Source: Clitopilus passeckerianus
Lineage: Eukaryota > Basidiomycota > Agaricomycetes > Agaricales > Entolomataceae
NCBI GenBank assembly: GCA_944990035.1
Contig: CALYLX010000074.1
Span: 124,001 to 188,000 of the forward strand
Length of the DNA: 64,000 bases
Direction: 5' to 3'
In this document: in pieces, positions 13,052-24,821 of the stretch
Layout of the letters: each line of letters starts with the position of its first letter
How positions within the stretch are numbered: the stretch's first letter is position 1
Notes under the pieces: model-generated
The model's input: only the letters and a program-made list of their open reading frames with translations
Databases searched by the model: none
What the model was told of the DNA's origin: nothing
Program-made: the position numbers and the translations under genes

Positions 13052-13982
13052 TGTTCACGACAGCCGGAGGGAAAGTCGATGAAGACTATTGTATATAGCA
13101 ATCGTCATGAACAGTTAAATGTCCTTCAGATCGGTCATGAGAATCGGTCGCTTCTGCAGCCATGTACAATCTCCGCCCACTGGACCAAATCGTCGGATTA
13201 CAGCCAGAGACTGAAGAGTTCGCAGTGGCCCTTAAACTTCGGCGCCTTCGGAGAGCGTCAAGTATGGTTTAGCTCCTCGGGACGTCCAAGCCCCGTAAGC
13301 ACCACCGAGATTTTCGTCAGCTGAGCAATATCCAGGATCATTTGTGCTTCCCTACATGAATGTTTGGAAGCATTCAGCATGTCAACTGCTAATGAGTGAC
13401 CCGTGGCGGTTAAAGGCAGACCTTGGATTCGGATTGGAGTTCCGGATCCATTGCACCGCCACAATCCCACGCGCTTAGCCGACCATTCTCCCTAATCCAG
13501 CAATTGAAAGGGCGACTCGGCGAGGTTCTGAGGCTGGGGCCTCTCTGAGATACACAAAGATGTAGGACGCACTGGAATCAAACCTATTGGATCGGTTTAG
13601 GATTTGGTTCCAAAGGGCGGATACCGATCCTCGGCTTCAGAGCCCAAGCAGGTGTCTTCAAGCTCGTGCGACTTCATTAGATGTTCATTACGCCTGGCTG
13701 GAGGAAACGAGTTGTGTATGTTGGCTTCATTAAAGGCACGTGTCCTCTGAGTTCATACTCATCTGGATAACACACCGCTTTTACCGAGCACAACAAAAAG
13801 TGGGAGAACCCGACCTAACCAGATCAGGCATACCATTCAATCATGTCGGTGCCAATCTTATCGCACAGGATATTAAATCCGTTCATCTAATTGGGATATA
13901 TTCCATGGAGATTGAATGTTTACGAACATATGTATGTTTTACGGAGAAAGAGAGGTCGGAATGATTGGGTCGTTCCTATTCA
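13052..13982. other. Intergenic, upstream of the desaturase
   Basis: About 930 bases between the desaturase start and the sterol oxidase stop. It should hold the desaturase promoter. I find no coding exon, repeat or RNA gene. Confidence 0.5.
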
Positions 13983-15141
13983 TCAGAGGGTCTTGGCTTC
14001 TATTTCCTCAGCCTTCTGACGGGCGCGATACACACGATACCTAGTGTCGGTACCAAAAAGCAGGTCGCACCACCTAAAGGCACTCGCGTAATTGTTTGAG
14101 CCTGACATATGGTGATAGTCATGATGTTCAGCACCGGCCCAGAAGGGAACGATATGCTGCAGCGACCAGGGAAAGTCTGCGGAATGGTGATCAGAGCTAC
14201 TAACGGGCCAGGTATCGTAGATTGCTTACCGTATCCACTGTGAGCATCGACCGCTTGCCAGAGACGCAGAGATGTCCAGATAAACACAGTGAGGATGTGA
14301 ACATCTCGCATGAAGAAGCAATATATGAATGCTCCAACAATGGCCCCGAGGCTGAGCCCAGCTACTTCGATGGGATGACCGTATTCTGCAGCGAGTCCGA
14401 ACGGAGCAGAACATTCATGGTGCACTTTGTGCAGGTACTTATACAGGATACGAGTATGCAGAGTCCTATGCGCTATATTCTTTATCAGAGATTTGGGCCA
14501 AGCAGAAGAGAGGAGGCAGTCTTACCGCAGTAGTGGAAGAAGTCTTCGTAAACGAAGAAGACGGCGTTGTGAAAAGCGATCGTTTTGAGAGACGGAAGCG
14601 GGACTTCATAGGTCGCCATCCCGACGACTTCGGCTGCCAGAGGCCACAGCCATAACTAAAGGCCAGTTGTGGTCAGCTCTCGATAATGAGGTCAAAGAAT
14701 GCATGAACTTACAGTAGGCACTTGCATTAAAAAGTGGTTGAACAACACCAGCCTGGTCAATTCCAGCTGTTTAGCTGGTGGGATGACTTTGTGCGGTTGA
14801 AGCTTCCATTTACGAAAGTAAGGGGTGGCATCGATTATGAGCCAGGGAACGCATCGCCCAAAGTACGCAGTCTGAATATTCGTTAGCTGCCACTAATCCC
14901 GGACACCAAATAGGTCTACCTCATGGAAGATAATGCCGAGTAACCCAGTAGCTAGTGTCGGATTCCCGATCAATGTGTACCAGGAAACCCACTGAATCTC
15001 AAGCCAGGATAGTTGAGTCTTATCGACAGCGGCGTGGAGAGTCGAGATGTCGGGATTCAACTCTCGAACGAAAGGCTTCAGAAAGAGATTCCAAGCCAGT
15101 TCGATTTCCTTGTATTGCAACAGCGGAGCGACGAATGTCAT
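13983..15141 (-). CDS. erg25: C-4 methylsterol oxidase, ERG25-like
   Basis: A member of the sterol desaturase / fatty acid hydroxylase superfamily, most like Erg25, which oxidises the C-4 methyl groups of 4,4-dimethylzymosterol in the ER during ergosterol synthesis. Five exons from ATG 15141. The di-iron histidine boxes are HRTLH, HKVHHE and AEHHDYHH. Erg25-type motifs surround them: [33 protein letters not shown] and [13 protein letters not shown]. The C-terminus ([12 protein letters not shown]) ends at 13985-13983 and includes no classic KKXX retention signal. It looks complete at about 335 aa. It diverges from elongase B with 793 bases between the starts. It may be the only copy or a paralogue; only a genome search would tell. 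Confidence 0.9.
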
Positions 15142-15934
15142 AGCGGGTAGGAATACGGAGGATATATGTCGGTTGAACCTGCGTGCTGAACTTGCTGCCT
15201 AAATGATCTTTGGGACGGACTCAAGCTTTGCCTTCTATCCCGTATTCCAGACTCGGTTCGTGCATCAGGTCCAAGCCAGAAAACACCGGGGCAACTCCGC
15301 AGAGGAGATAGTGTGAGAAGGGGATAATCTCAAAATACCCAACATTCATGTAAAATGAAGCCCAGAAGGAGTTGCACCTCGAGGCTTTCAAGCGTCATGG
15401 ACAAGCTTACGGAGGTCACCAAGAGGGTTAGCCAGACCGGTCCGTGCCACAATACACTTCAGGGCGGGTCATTCGGTTAACTCGCGTACACAGAGACAAG
15501 TTGAACGCGATTCATCCCTGACCAACGTTCTGAATATGATTGACTCAGAGTACCATCGTTCTACCTGTCGACCACCTATCATGGGGCATTTATTTCAATT
15601 ATCCTTTGGTTCTGATATGCTTGATATGGTTTAACATCTGCAAGACTTGCAATCTCCTTGGATCAATCGTTACGAACTAAACCGTTCATAGTTTGCACCG
15701 TCCACAATATGGAACTTCTACCCGAAAACGTGCAGAATTCTTTCGGTCTTGGCCAACACAGGACGTATGACGTTTTTACGAAGTATAGAATCTCCTAACT
15801 GCCGTTTCCGCCAGTGATGATGAATTAGACAAATCGCTTGTGGCCGACTTGAAATCGTCAGAGTTACAACCCGGAAGGCTGGCCTTTTAACTTGCCCTTT
15901 ATCCCACTGGTCTCTTCATCTCCCACATACTACA
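15142..15934. other. Divergent intergenic region between erg25-like gene and elongase B
   Basis: The 793 bases between two divergent lipid genes form a candidate bidirectional promoter. The last 100 bases before elongase B are pyrimidine-rich. No clear TATA box or repeat is seen. Confidence 0.45.
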
Positions 15935-17213
15935 ATGTTCTCTCTCGCAGACTTCATCGCACAACATATTCCAATTACCCCTCCCAAGCAACTGACAACC
16001 TGGATACCAGGCGAATCAGCGTTCTCGAGGACTGAGTCCGCATTCGCGGCCACCCTCACTTACCTCGTCGTTATCTTCGGAATACAGGCCGTGCTTGTCG
16101 ACCAGCCGCCATTGAAGCTCAACAGAGCATTCCAAGTACATAATCTGATACTATGTATCGGAAGCGCTGTACTTCTTGGCCTTTTCCTCGAGGAGATGAT
16201 CCCTATCATCTGGAACAACGGCCTATTCCATGCACTCTGTGGAGAAGAGGCTTACACATCGGTACGTTCCATTCATACTCTAAATGAAGGTCATTGACGA
16301 ACGGACTACCGGCAGCGTATAGAAACATATCATATCATCAACTACTACTTCAAGTATTACGAGTTACTCGACACAGTCTTCCTCGCTCTCAAGAAGAAAC
16401 CATTGCGTAAGAAAGACCTTGCCCTTGTTACCTGCCACGTCTAAAGCCAATCTAGGTTTTCTTCATGTATATCACCATGCTGCAACTGCTTTGCTGGGAT
16501 ATGCCGGTCTTAACTCTCGTGGCTCGCTGGTATGTTAATACCATCTCCGATGGACTCCATCACTGCTGACATTTGACGCAAGTCCTGGACGATTGCTACT
16601 ATAAATCTTGGGATCCACGTCGTTATGTGTAAGTCGCCATGTTTGATGTCTGCGTCTTCTTTCTGACTTGAATCGCCAGACTATTACTACTTCAGGACAG
16701 CAATGGGTGCCAGGATATGGGTTTGTCCCTTGACTTCACTGATGATTCCCTATGCTAACATTTACAAAGTGGAAGAAATACCTGACGACTATGCAAATCA
16801 GTCAATTCGTCGTCGACGTAGGAGTTCTGTTGTTCGCGGGTAGGTTTCTGTTCTCTATCCCAACCTCACAGAAGAGTGATCCTCGATCAGGTTACACTCG
16901 GTTCGCTTTTAACTACGCCAAATTCCTTCCTAACAAAGGAGATTGCTCTGGATCCACGGACGGAGGACTCCTCTGTTTTGTTCTCGTCTTCAGCTATTTG
17001 TTACTCTTCCTCGACTTTTACCGTCAAACCTTCACCCAGAAACGAGCACTCTCCCAAGTTAAGGAGAAGCCGCGATCACACTCTGGGAAAGCGGCTGTCG
17101 CTATGCCATCGTACGAGATTCACGCATGTACTGGGATATCTACTCAACGTTTTCTACAGTTATTCGAACACCACCCAGGACCATTAGAAGTACGCATGAA
17201 CGAGGGCCTTTGA
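15935..17213 (+). CDS. Fatty acid elongase, GNS1/SUR4 (ELO) family, copy B
   Basis: Seven or so exons from ATG 15935. The first exon ends GEEAYTS and is followed by INYYFKYYELLDTVFLALKK, the catalytic FLHVYHHAATA box, SWTIATINLGIHVVMYYYYF and RIWWKKYLTTMQISQFVVD. The last exon gives FNYAKFLPNKGDCSG and ends at TGA 17211-17213. The C-terminal tail after the last membrane segment is long and basic (KRALSQVKEKPRSHSGK...), longer than in copy C, and carries no KKXX. It is much closer to copy C than to copy A: both begin with an LADFI...H.PI pattern and share DQPPLKLN and PIIW. It should elongate acyl-CoA in the ER. All splice joins are in frame. It is divergent with the erg25-like gene. Confidence 0.92.
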
Positions 17214-17549
17214 GTAGTACTCTCGACTCGGAAACTCTCTTTATCATCGTATGGACAATTATTTAGGGTAGCTGGAGCAGTTTGATACGAGATATATAAC
17301 GTTACCGTGCCAATAAAATGATTTTTTGTACAGTACTCAACAGAATTGCGCAGCCTTTGAGGGATCGTAGTAGGAAGCGCCCAGAAAGACGCTAAGCGCT
17401 CGTAGACTTGCGTCACGCCTATCTGTGAGATCGTCACGGGGAGCACTGCCACAGCTAGCAGTGCAATTTACCACCACCACACACCGCTAAGGACGACGAG
17501 GAAAGCCTTCAAGTTGCGCCTTCAGCCTATCTTACTGTGAGAGGTACTA

Positions 17550-18642
17550 ATGGCGAATTTAGTGGACGACCCCTCAACAGGCTCAGACTCTGATTACTCC
17601 AGGTGAGCCTTGCGTTGATAAAGCAATCTGATTCACTAAACAAATGTTAGCTCGGTAGGACATTTTGCACTGGAGTTCAGGACTGCCTCGTTGACAGCAA
17701 TGTTCATGTTCCTGTAGTGGATCTCTTGGTTCCTGTCGTCGAAAGGGAACGAGTACTTCTGTGAAGTGGACGAAGACTTCATTTGCGATCGATTCAATTT
17801 GACTGGCCTGAACAACGAAGTGACAAACTATGGCCTGGCACTTGACCTGATCACGGACAACCTTGGTTGGTTCTCCTTCCGAACTCCCTGTGACCCCGAT
17901 CTAATATGCCCACCATAGTCGAGGATGAGATTGCGGAGGAGATGCGAGGTTCACTGGACGTGCAAGCAAGGTTGCTATATGGACTTATACACGCGCGATG
18001 GATTGTAACACAGCGGGGCCTGCAAAAAATGGTGCAGTTCATTTCTAACAAGTCTTGCTACCTCGTGCTGACGCCTACAAACTTCAGCTCGAAAAATACA
18101 AGCGAGCTGATTTTGGGCGATGCCCCCGTGTACTTTGTTCACAACAGCCCCTTCTCCCCGTTGGTCTTACAGACGTCCCGTACGAGAAATCCGTCAAGCT
18201 CTACTGTGGCCGCTGCGAAGACATCTACTCTCCCAAATCCACAAGACACGGCTCCATCGATGGTGCATATTTTGGCACCACATTTCCTCACCTCCTTTTC
18301 CTTGTCTACCCCACCCTCCTACCACCGAAGAGCGGACCTGCTGATTTTGGGCCTGCGACAACGAAAGAAGGCGATAGCAAGAGTCGAAGGAGACTAAGAG
18401 AAGAAGAGCTATCTCCAGCAGAAGGAGGTGGAGAATCGATGAGCACCGCGAGCGTCGCTCTCAAGGCAGATCGGTACCACCCAAAGATATACGGCTTCCA
18501 GGTCCACGAGATCGCGAGGCTGCAGCGTTGGCAGGACGCAGTCAGGGATAGGTACGAGAACCAGTTAAACGTTGACGAGAATGTATTGACAGTTTTGTAC
18601 AGACAAGTTGGGCGGTTGGAGGCAATTGAGGATAGGCCATAA
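17550..18642 (+). CDS. ckb1: Casein kinase 2 regulatory subunit beta, 290 aa
   Basis: Exons 17550-17602, 17651-17654, 17718-17865, 17919-18031 and 18088-18642 join in frame to 290 aa. The family hallmarks are clear: [48 protein letters not shown], and the zinc site CPRVLC...CGRCEDIY with four cysteines. [19 protein letters not shown] follows, then [17 protein letters not shown]. An insert of about 50 residues rich in Lys, Arg, Glu and Ser separates the last two blocks, longer than in animal CK2 beta but common in fungi. CK2 beta dimerises through the zinc finger and steers the kinase tetramer to substrates. The second exon is only 4 nt (CTCG); without it the conserved WISWFL block would be out of frame. 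Confidence 0.93.
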
Positions 18643-19381
18643 TAGACCCGCGTCTTGTTGGATTATTTCCCTTCGGTTTCACGCTCCGTATTCACGTTTC
18701 TAAGCACTTATCGACGTTCATCTCATTCTCAAAACATACCCCGCGTTTTCTGAGAACATCACGCAATCCGACGTTACCCATCTTGAACGTGTATCTAAGC
18801 GAGGCGCCTGACCATCGGATGACAGGATGAATGCCTTATGACTATGTTAAGAGATACTAGCCGATCCGTGCTAACCATTTTCATTCAGATTATTGACGGA
18901 AAGTGTAATTTGGCGTTCTGACAGGTACAATGGACGGAACTCTTCTTTCCGCAAACCCCGAGATGAGAGAAGCCAGATTGAGGTGGAAGCTCCTTTAACG
19001 CCATTGTACTTAGGCGCATCTTAACCCTGAATGGAAGTAGGCCCGCAGTCATCGGGAGGAAATTCAAATTCGTCTCCTCCTGAAGACTTGGGTGGGTCCT
19101 TCCAATCCTATACAAGGCTCTTTGGCGGATCCTGTGCGGTTGATTTGTTTGTCTGCCGGAGGGGCGAAATCGAATCATGGATTCCATGAGCGATTAATTT
19201 CCGGATATCTGTACTATAACATACTGAGAAAATACGCCATAAAACCGGATGGAAGTTTAAACAACATTTCTAAGCCTGCATACTCAATCCTTGATTAAGA
19301 CCATGGTAAGTAACATGTTTTCAAGAAAATCCTAGGAGTTATGCGGCAGCTTTCTCGTACGTCTTCTTCAATTTATTCACC
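18643..19381. other. Intergenic, no gene seen
   Basis: About 740 bases between two genes with tails facing each other. Open frames here are short and have no splice partners. No repeat or RNA signature was recognised. Confidence 0.45.
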
Positions 19382-19926
19382 CTAATTTCTGGAAACCGGG
19401 CGGAACACTCGAGCGTATCGCGTCGAGAAAGACTCCTTGAACATCGCAGAAAGCAAATAGGACAAAACCTCCCCTGTTTTTGTATCGTTCATGCTGTCAA
19501 TCATCAACTTAATGTCGTCGTTATGACAGCGAAGTAATTGGTCAACGGATAGAGGGATGGGCTGGCAGGTTTGTTAGTCGTAGGCTCTGGCCCACTACAC
19601 GTTCTGTGCTGCGAGTTGGGCCAACATGACGCCTTGCTGTTGAGACAAAACCGAGAAAATATCGCTGAGGTAGACGTGCGATAGTATAATCTCATGGAGG
19701 ATGGCTTTCGATATTAACATTTGGGGCTTTGACCTGTTTGAATCCCTCCATTGACAGATGAAAACATTGACAACACCTCTTTCTTTGCTCTGCATCTCGA
19801 TAACGAATCCGGATGCCTCAGAGATCTAGAAAATTAGACTAGTGGTCTAAGCTGAGCTGTATTCCTCCTCAGGCTGAGACCTGCCCAAGCGATCCTAACA
19901 CTCATTGGCCATTCCAGCTCCTTCAT
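19382..19926 (-). CDS. Small hypothetical helical protein, about 135 aa
   Basis: Assembled by eye from three exons. A short first exon from ATG 19926 (MKELEWPMS) joins through a gttagg donor to an exon starting after tctag near 19825 (ISEASGFVIEMQSKERG...), which contains HEIILSHVYLSDIFSVLSQQ and QLAAQN. A gtgtag donor and ctgccag acceptor join this to PIPLSVDQLLRCHNDDIKLM, and the frame runs through SYLLSAMFKESFSTRYARVF to TAG 19384-19382. The last two exons share phase and have clear protein-like, amphipathic-helix composition, so I trust those. The first exon is a guess and the gene may start further upstream. No family recognised. Confidence 0.45.
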
Positions 19927-20298
19927 GCAACTTTCACTGTGAGTTCAGAATCAGATACACCTCTTATATTTCTGGCTGCTGATTGCTTCTGAGCTTCCTC
20001 ATACCAGATCAAAGTGGATCCAGTAAGCTCTACAACATCCACCAAAGTCGCGCTGCGACAGAGGAGTCTGTATGGCCTCTCAGAGCAGCCAGTTCGACGC
20101 GTGATCGAACAGGATAATTTGACGCGTCTGGAGTCTTGACCCACGTGACTCCAACGCGTCCTGTAGTCACAGCCACGATGGCTGTGCACCACTACCATGA
20201 CTCTTCAGTTGACGGAACCGTTACTGAGAGTTTACAGCTATATAACCCTCTAGCAGCCTGTCAATTCCCTCATTCTCTCTTGGCTACTATCTGCTACG
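19927..20298. promoter_or_regulatory. Upstream region of the DUF4139-type gene
   Basis: Divergent spacing of 372 bases between the small helical gene and the DUF4139-type gene. It contains a TATA-like site at 20239-20245. Nothing else could be identified. Confidence 0.4.
20239..20245 (+). promoter_or_regulatory. TATA-like box (TATATAA)
   Basis: TATATAA lies 54-60 bases before the ATG at 20299, a usual place for a TATA box when the 5' leader is very short. Its function is inferred from position only. Confidence 0.4.
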
Positions 20299-22604
20299 AT
20301 GTCTTCTACTCAGCTTATTGCAAACCGCTTTCCGATCCAATCTGTGACGATTTTCAAGTCTTCTAAGGCTGAAATCGTTCGCTCGTTTGCACTTGACCTT
20401 CAGGTGGGTACAATGTCGCTGTTCTCGAAGAGATGACGCGTTTGCTGACCTTATATCTATGTAGGAGGGACAGAACAAAGTGGAGATTCAAGGCTTACCC
20501 AGTACTATCGATACCCACTCTGTTCGGGTCTCCGGTTTGGGAGATGCCCGCCTTTCTGATGTTGTCTGTACTGTTGAAGCTAACAGAGAAGCATCTTATG
20601 CTGTTGATAGCTCATCCGAGGTGATCAGAGTGTTGAAGGTGAAAAAGCAGAACCTTGAGAGTGAGAAGCGTGTCAGAGAGCATGAGGCAGATTTGCTCGT
20701 CAATTACTCCAAAACATTGAGCGGCGAGCATGTCCCTCCGTCTGACATGAGCACTTTCCTAGGCACTTTTGTATCACAGGGTCGTAAGAACCTTCTTGAG
20801 GTATTTTATTTTCCCCCCACCATCCGTGTATGGCCAACGTTCTGAACATCCATCTAGATTGCGGAACTCAACGAGAAAATCGTTGAAGTAGATCGCCAGA
20901 TCGAGAAAGAAACCAATAAATCCACGCTGAAAAAGGGAGATATGAATGGAAAAGTTGACATCTCTCTTTGGGCTGAGGACCCGACCTCGGTTCAGCTCAA
21001 GTTGACGTACAGTAAGTCTCTACGTTAGTTTGAAAAAACTGCTCTAATGAAATGTTCAGTCGTTAGCAATGTTAGTTGGTCCCCCACCTACGAGCTTCAC
21101 GCTACATCCGAAAACGGGAAACCGTCTCCCTCGGTTTCTCTTCATTACCGTGCACGAGTGAAGCAGAGTACAGGTGAAGATTGGTCTGGTACCTCCCTGA
21201 CCCTCAGCACCGTCTCCTCGGATACATTCATCAAGAAAATCCCAGTCCTCCGGCCCGTCAAACTCTCTGGATCCGCTAACCGCCCCATGTTCACCAACAC
21301 TGGGTTCGCGCAGCAAGCTTTCAACCCGGGCAGGCAACAGACTAATGTCAATATCTTCACCAACGGCAGTCACGGTCTATTTGGGAACAAAGCCGCCGCA
21401 TCAACTGGTACTTCTGGCTTCCGTGCATTCGGCACGAACCAACAACAGCAACAACAACACAGTGTTCCCTTTGGTTTTCCCCCACAACCCGCTCCTCAGC
21501 AGCAGCAGCAGGCTTCGGCAGGGCTGTTTGGATCTAATGCTAGTTCGTCACAGTCGCAGCCCAGTGCCCCATTTGTAGGGGGGCTTTTTGGCTCCTCTAC
21601 GTCGTCGCAGGCCGCATCAACAACCAGCCTTTTTACCTCTGTGGAACCCCAACTCCAACGGCAATCCCTCGCTGCAGCCGAAGCTGCTCCCCTCATAGAG
21701 GAAGACGAGGCTGGCTTCGAGGAAATTACCGCTCCCAGTAGTGCCATAGAACCTGCAACCTTCGTCACCGAGACCCCCATTGCAATTTCTTACTCCATCC
21801 ATGGAGAGTCGACTATTCCATCTGATGGAATTGAACATCAAGTCTCTGTTGCCGTGCTTCCCTTCGAAGCAAGCATTTCTTATGTCGCCATTCCTCGCCT
21901 TGATCCTCGTGTATACTTGCAAGTAAGTATCTGTTTGTTTCTGACGTTTACCTGATTGCTTATATCTTACGTCTACAAGTGCGAAGTCAAGAACACCAGT
22001 GATTACAGGCTCTTGGCTGGCCCGTGCAGTGTTATCCTCGACGATAGCTTTGTCTCAAAGGCTTTAATCAACGTGAGCACATCCTTTTCCACTTATATAT
22101 AGCAACACGATATTGATTCATATTCCTTAGGATGTCAACATGGGCGATAACTTTGACTGTACACTCGGTGACGATCCCGCAACCAAGGTCACCTATTCCC
22201 GCGTTGTCCGCACTATCAAAGACGACGTCGGCTCCTTCGCTGAAGCTAAGAATACCACCACCTACACCACGAAGATCACCATCTTCAACAAACACGCATT
22301 CCCTATTCCCAACCTCGTTGTCAAAGACGCCATCCCTACCTCGGACGATAAGCGAGCGAAGGTCATTCTCAGAACTCCTGAGAAGTTGGTTGAGGCGAAG
22401 GATGGGCAGGATGTGGTTATCAACAAGGATACTGGGTTGAAGGTCGGATGGGAGAAACTTGTTGATGGGAAGGGAGGAGAGAAGGAGGGTAAATATGAAT
22501 GGAAGGGAAGCATCAAGGCGAAGGATAAGATCTTGCTGGAGGCCAAGTGGGAAGTCAAAGGCCCTGCCGATACCTGGTACACCGAGATTTATTCGGGAAA
22601 TTGA
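20299..22604 (+). CDS. DUF4139/DUF4140 (mucoidy inhibitor A-like) protein with LFG-repeat insert, 674 aa
   Basis: Six exons (20299-20403, 20465-20800, 20858-21011, 21060-21922, 21980-22072, 22131-22604) join exactly in frame. The N-terminal ~150 residues fit DUF4140 (FPIQSVTIFKSSKAEIVRSF, then VEIQGLPSTIDTHSVRVSG), followed by a coiled-coil stretch. The rest fits DUF4139: VSNVSWSPTYELHA, GEDWSGTSLTLST, ISYVAIPRLDPRVYLQCEVKN, and the end ILLEAKWEVKGPADTWYTEI. The family is widespread in fungi and bacteria; its biochemical role is not established. Unusual here is a Gln/Ser-rich insert at about residues 290-395 with repeated LFG and FG units (GLFGNK, AGLFGSN, GGLFGSS) resembling nucleoporin FG repeats. 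Confidence 0.85.
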
Positions 22605-22871
22605 ACTCTGTTGTAATATATTCGAAGCACTTTTTGTAGTTGTACCCTTGTACTTGTAGGCAATTTTGGATATTCGAATCTATGTATACATTTCATGCGA
22701 TCAAGAGCCATTCACAAGCGTTCTTATTATACAAATGTTATTGCGAAGGAGAAGATAACTAATGCACTGCGAGCTAAGTGGCTAGATATTCGGAGGAATT
22801 TGGGTGAGGAAGGTCCTGCAGAGTAGACGTCAGTGGTTTTATTATCGTTATTCCATTGGATGAACGCTCAC

Positions 22872-23973
22872 TTAGAGGCGCGTCGCAGCCTGTTTCGGCG
22901 ACTTGAATGTTTGCTTGTAGAAGTCGATGAAGAGGCCGAGGTAGCTTATGATGAGTGCACCACAGAAGAACCCATTCTCCGTTTTTCCGTGGCAGTACCC
23001 TTTGTTTGGAAGATACGGGGCATAGTTGACGGCGAACTTCGAGTACATAGCAACCACCAAGATGAGGATGTCGATGATGAATTGAGTAATTTGCATGGTT
23101 GTTAGATATTTCTTCCACTGTGTAAAAGGTCAGATTGTCCGATGTGAGTCTAGATTGGGGGAAACTAACCCAGATTCTGTGGCCTCTGGCAGTCATGAAG
23201 TAGTAGTAGTCTGCAAGGTGCATGAACATCCATGAATGGAAATCAGAGGATAAACGAAACATACACATTACAACATGGACTGCAAGATTCATCGATGCAA
23301 TTGCCCAAGCCTGTACGCAATGACATGTCAGCTTCTCGATGCTTATGAGGTTGTGATGGGGTCCTTACGAGAGTCCCGTGACTATTCACTTGAACGTAGG
23401 CTAGCACAGCGGTTGCTGCATGATGGTATACATGGAGGAAGCCTAGCAAGATAGACAGAATGTCAGGCAAGCACGAGTTGGGATACTAAGATAGGCTTAC
23501 GTAGAGGCTTCTTCTTAAGAGCGAGGAACACGGTGTCAAGGAACTCGTAGTACTTGTAGTAGTAATTGAGTATGTAATAAAACTCCAGTCTCTGTTGAAA
23601 TAACATCAGACGAGGCAGGCTGCTTGAGAGTACGGAGAAACTGTACCGGTGTATATGCTTCTTTCGCACATATAGCATGGAATAGTCCACCTCTCCAAAT
23701 AATTGGCGCAACTTCCTCCGCGATCAGGGCAAAGAGGAGCAGGCTTGCGAGGCAAAGGATGGCATTGTGTAGCTGGAAGAGCATGTTGAGCTTGAGAGGA
23801 GGCTGATCTGCCATTGTGGCCTTGATACCAAAGACGACAGCGAGGTAGGTGCCCGCCATGGCAAACACTGGGCCATTCGTGGAGAAGGGTGTCTGACCAG
23901 GAGTCCAAGTCGTGAAGTGGCTTGGCAACGATATTGGGCTATGATTGACAATGAAATCTGCGAGGAAAGGCAT
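22872..23973 (-). CDS. Fatty acid elongase, GNS1/SUR4 (ELO) family, copy C
   Basis: Starts at ATG 23973 (MPFLADFIVNHSPIS). The first exon (23647-23973) ends AKEAYTP. Next come RLEFYYILNYYYKYYEFLDT, the catalytic FLHVYHHAATAVLAY box, WAIASMNLAVHVVMYYYFMT, HRIWWKKYLTTMQITQFIID and FAVNYAPYLPNKGYCHGKTE. It ends SPKQAATRL with TAA at 22874-22872. It is the closest relative of copy B in the window, but its C-terminal tail is about 45 residues shorter. Splice positions match those of copies A and B, which shows descent from one gene. It is in tandem with ABCG2, 849 bases downstream of that gene's stop. Confidence 0.92.
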
Positions 23974-24821
23974 GTCTATTGGGAACAGGTTATGCTGTCT
24001 AGACGAGCTCTCCTGTTCTTTTAAGCCGTCGTGTATGTACCGAAAGCTGGCGAGTAACTCCGGTCAGCGAGATGCCGAATCGCTGTCCTCCTTCCACCTA
24101 CCAAAATGACACCAAGATTGCTCAGGGGACTGACGCGACGGTGGATCCTGCCAGTACATAGAAGCTCCGAAACTTCAGATTGCCGCAACGTGCAGCCAAA
24201 TAATCCATTTACTCCTCTTGGGGTCGAACCGCGGTCACAGGAGATAGGCTACTCTGAGATCCTGTGCTTCATTTCCGCGGGAGCTAAGCCAAAGAAAGGT
24301 CGACCGAGAGCCCTGCATGACAGGAAGAACGAAAGGCGTTGAATGCTCAATATGGAAAAGCCTTAAGATTCGGCCATCGGACCGTCAGAAGCGACCATTC
24401 AATCATTCAGGTTTTGCAGGACCTGGTTGAACATGCAGCGCCCATCACCCTAAAATCAAGAATTCCTCATGTCAGGACGGCTTAACATACAGACAACATA
24501 TCAATCTATAACTAGATTGCTCACTGGAGAAGTATTCTATAACTACTGGTGGGTCATGGGATGTTGAAGTGGACGAGCAAGGAATTCAATACCGAATGGA
24601 AGCCACTCATATGCTGATTTTGGGTACATTGCAATGAAGCATCTCGGACTCTCGTTCGCTTTCTCTCGGAGAGTTTGGGGATCAAAAAAGCGTCTGGTTT
24701 GGGGTATAAGTGTTATATCGGAATTACAGAGAAATTATATTTCATAAGTTCGCGTGAAGGACAATGTATGGCCAATGGAAAGGGAGTCGAGGCATGAAGG
24801 CTGCAGGTTACTGACGACGGT
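23974..24821. other. Intergenic between elongase C and ABCG2
   Basis: About 850 bases upstream of elongase C and downstream of ABCG2. It should hold the elongase promoter. No further exon, repeat or RNA is visible. Confidence 0.5.
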
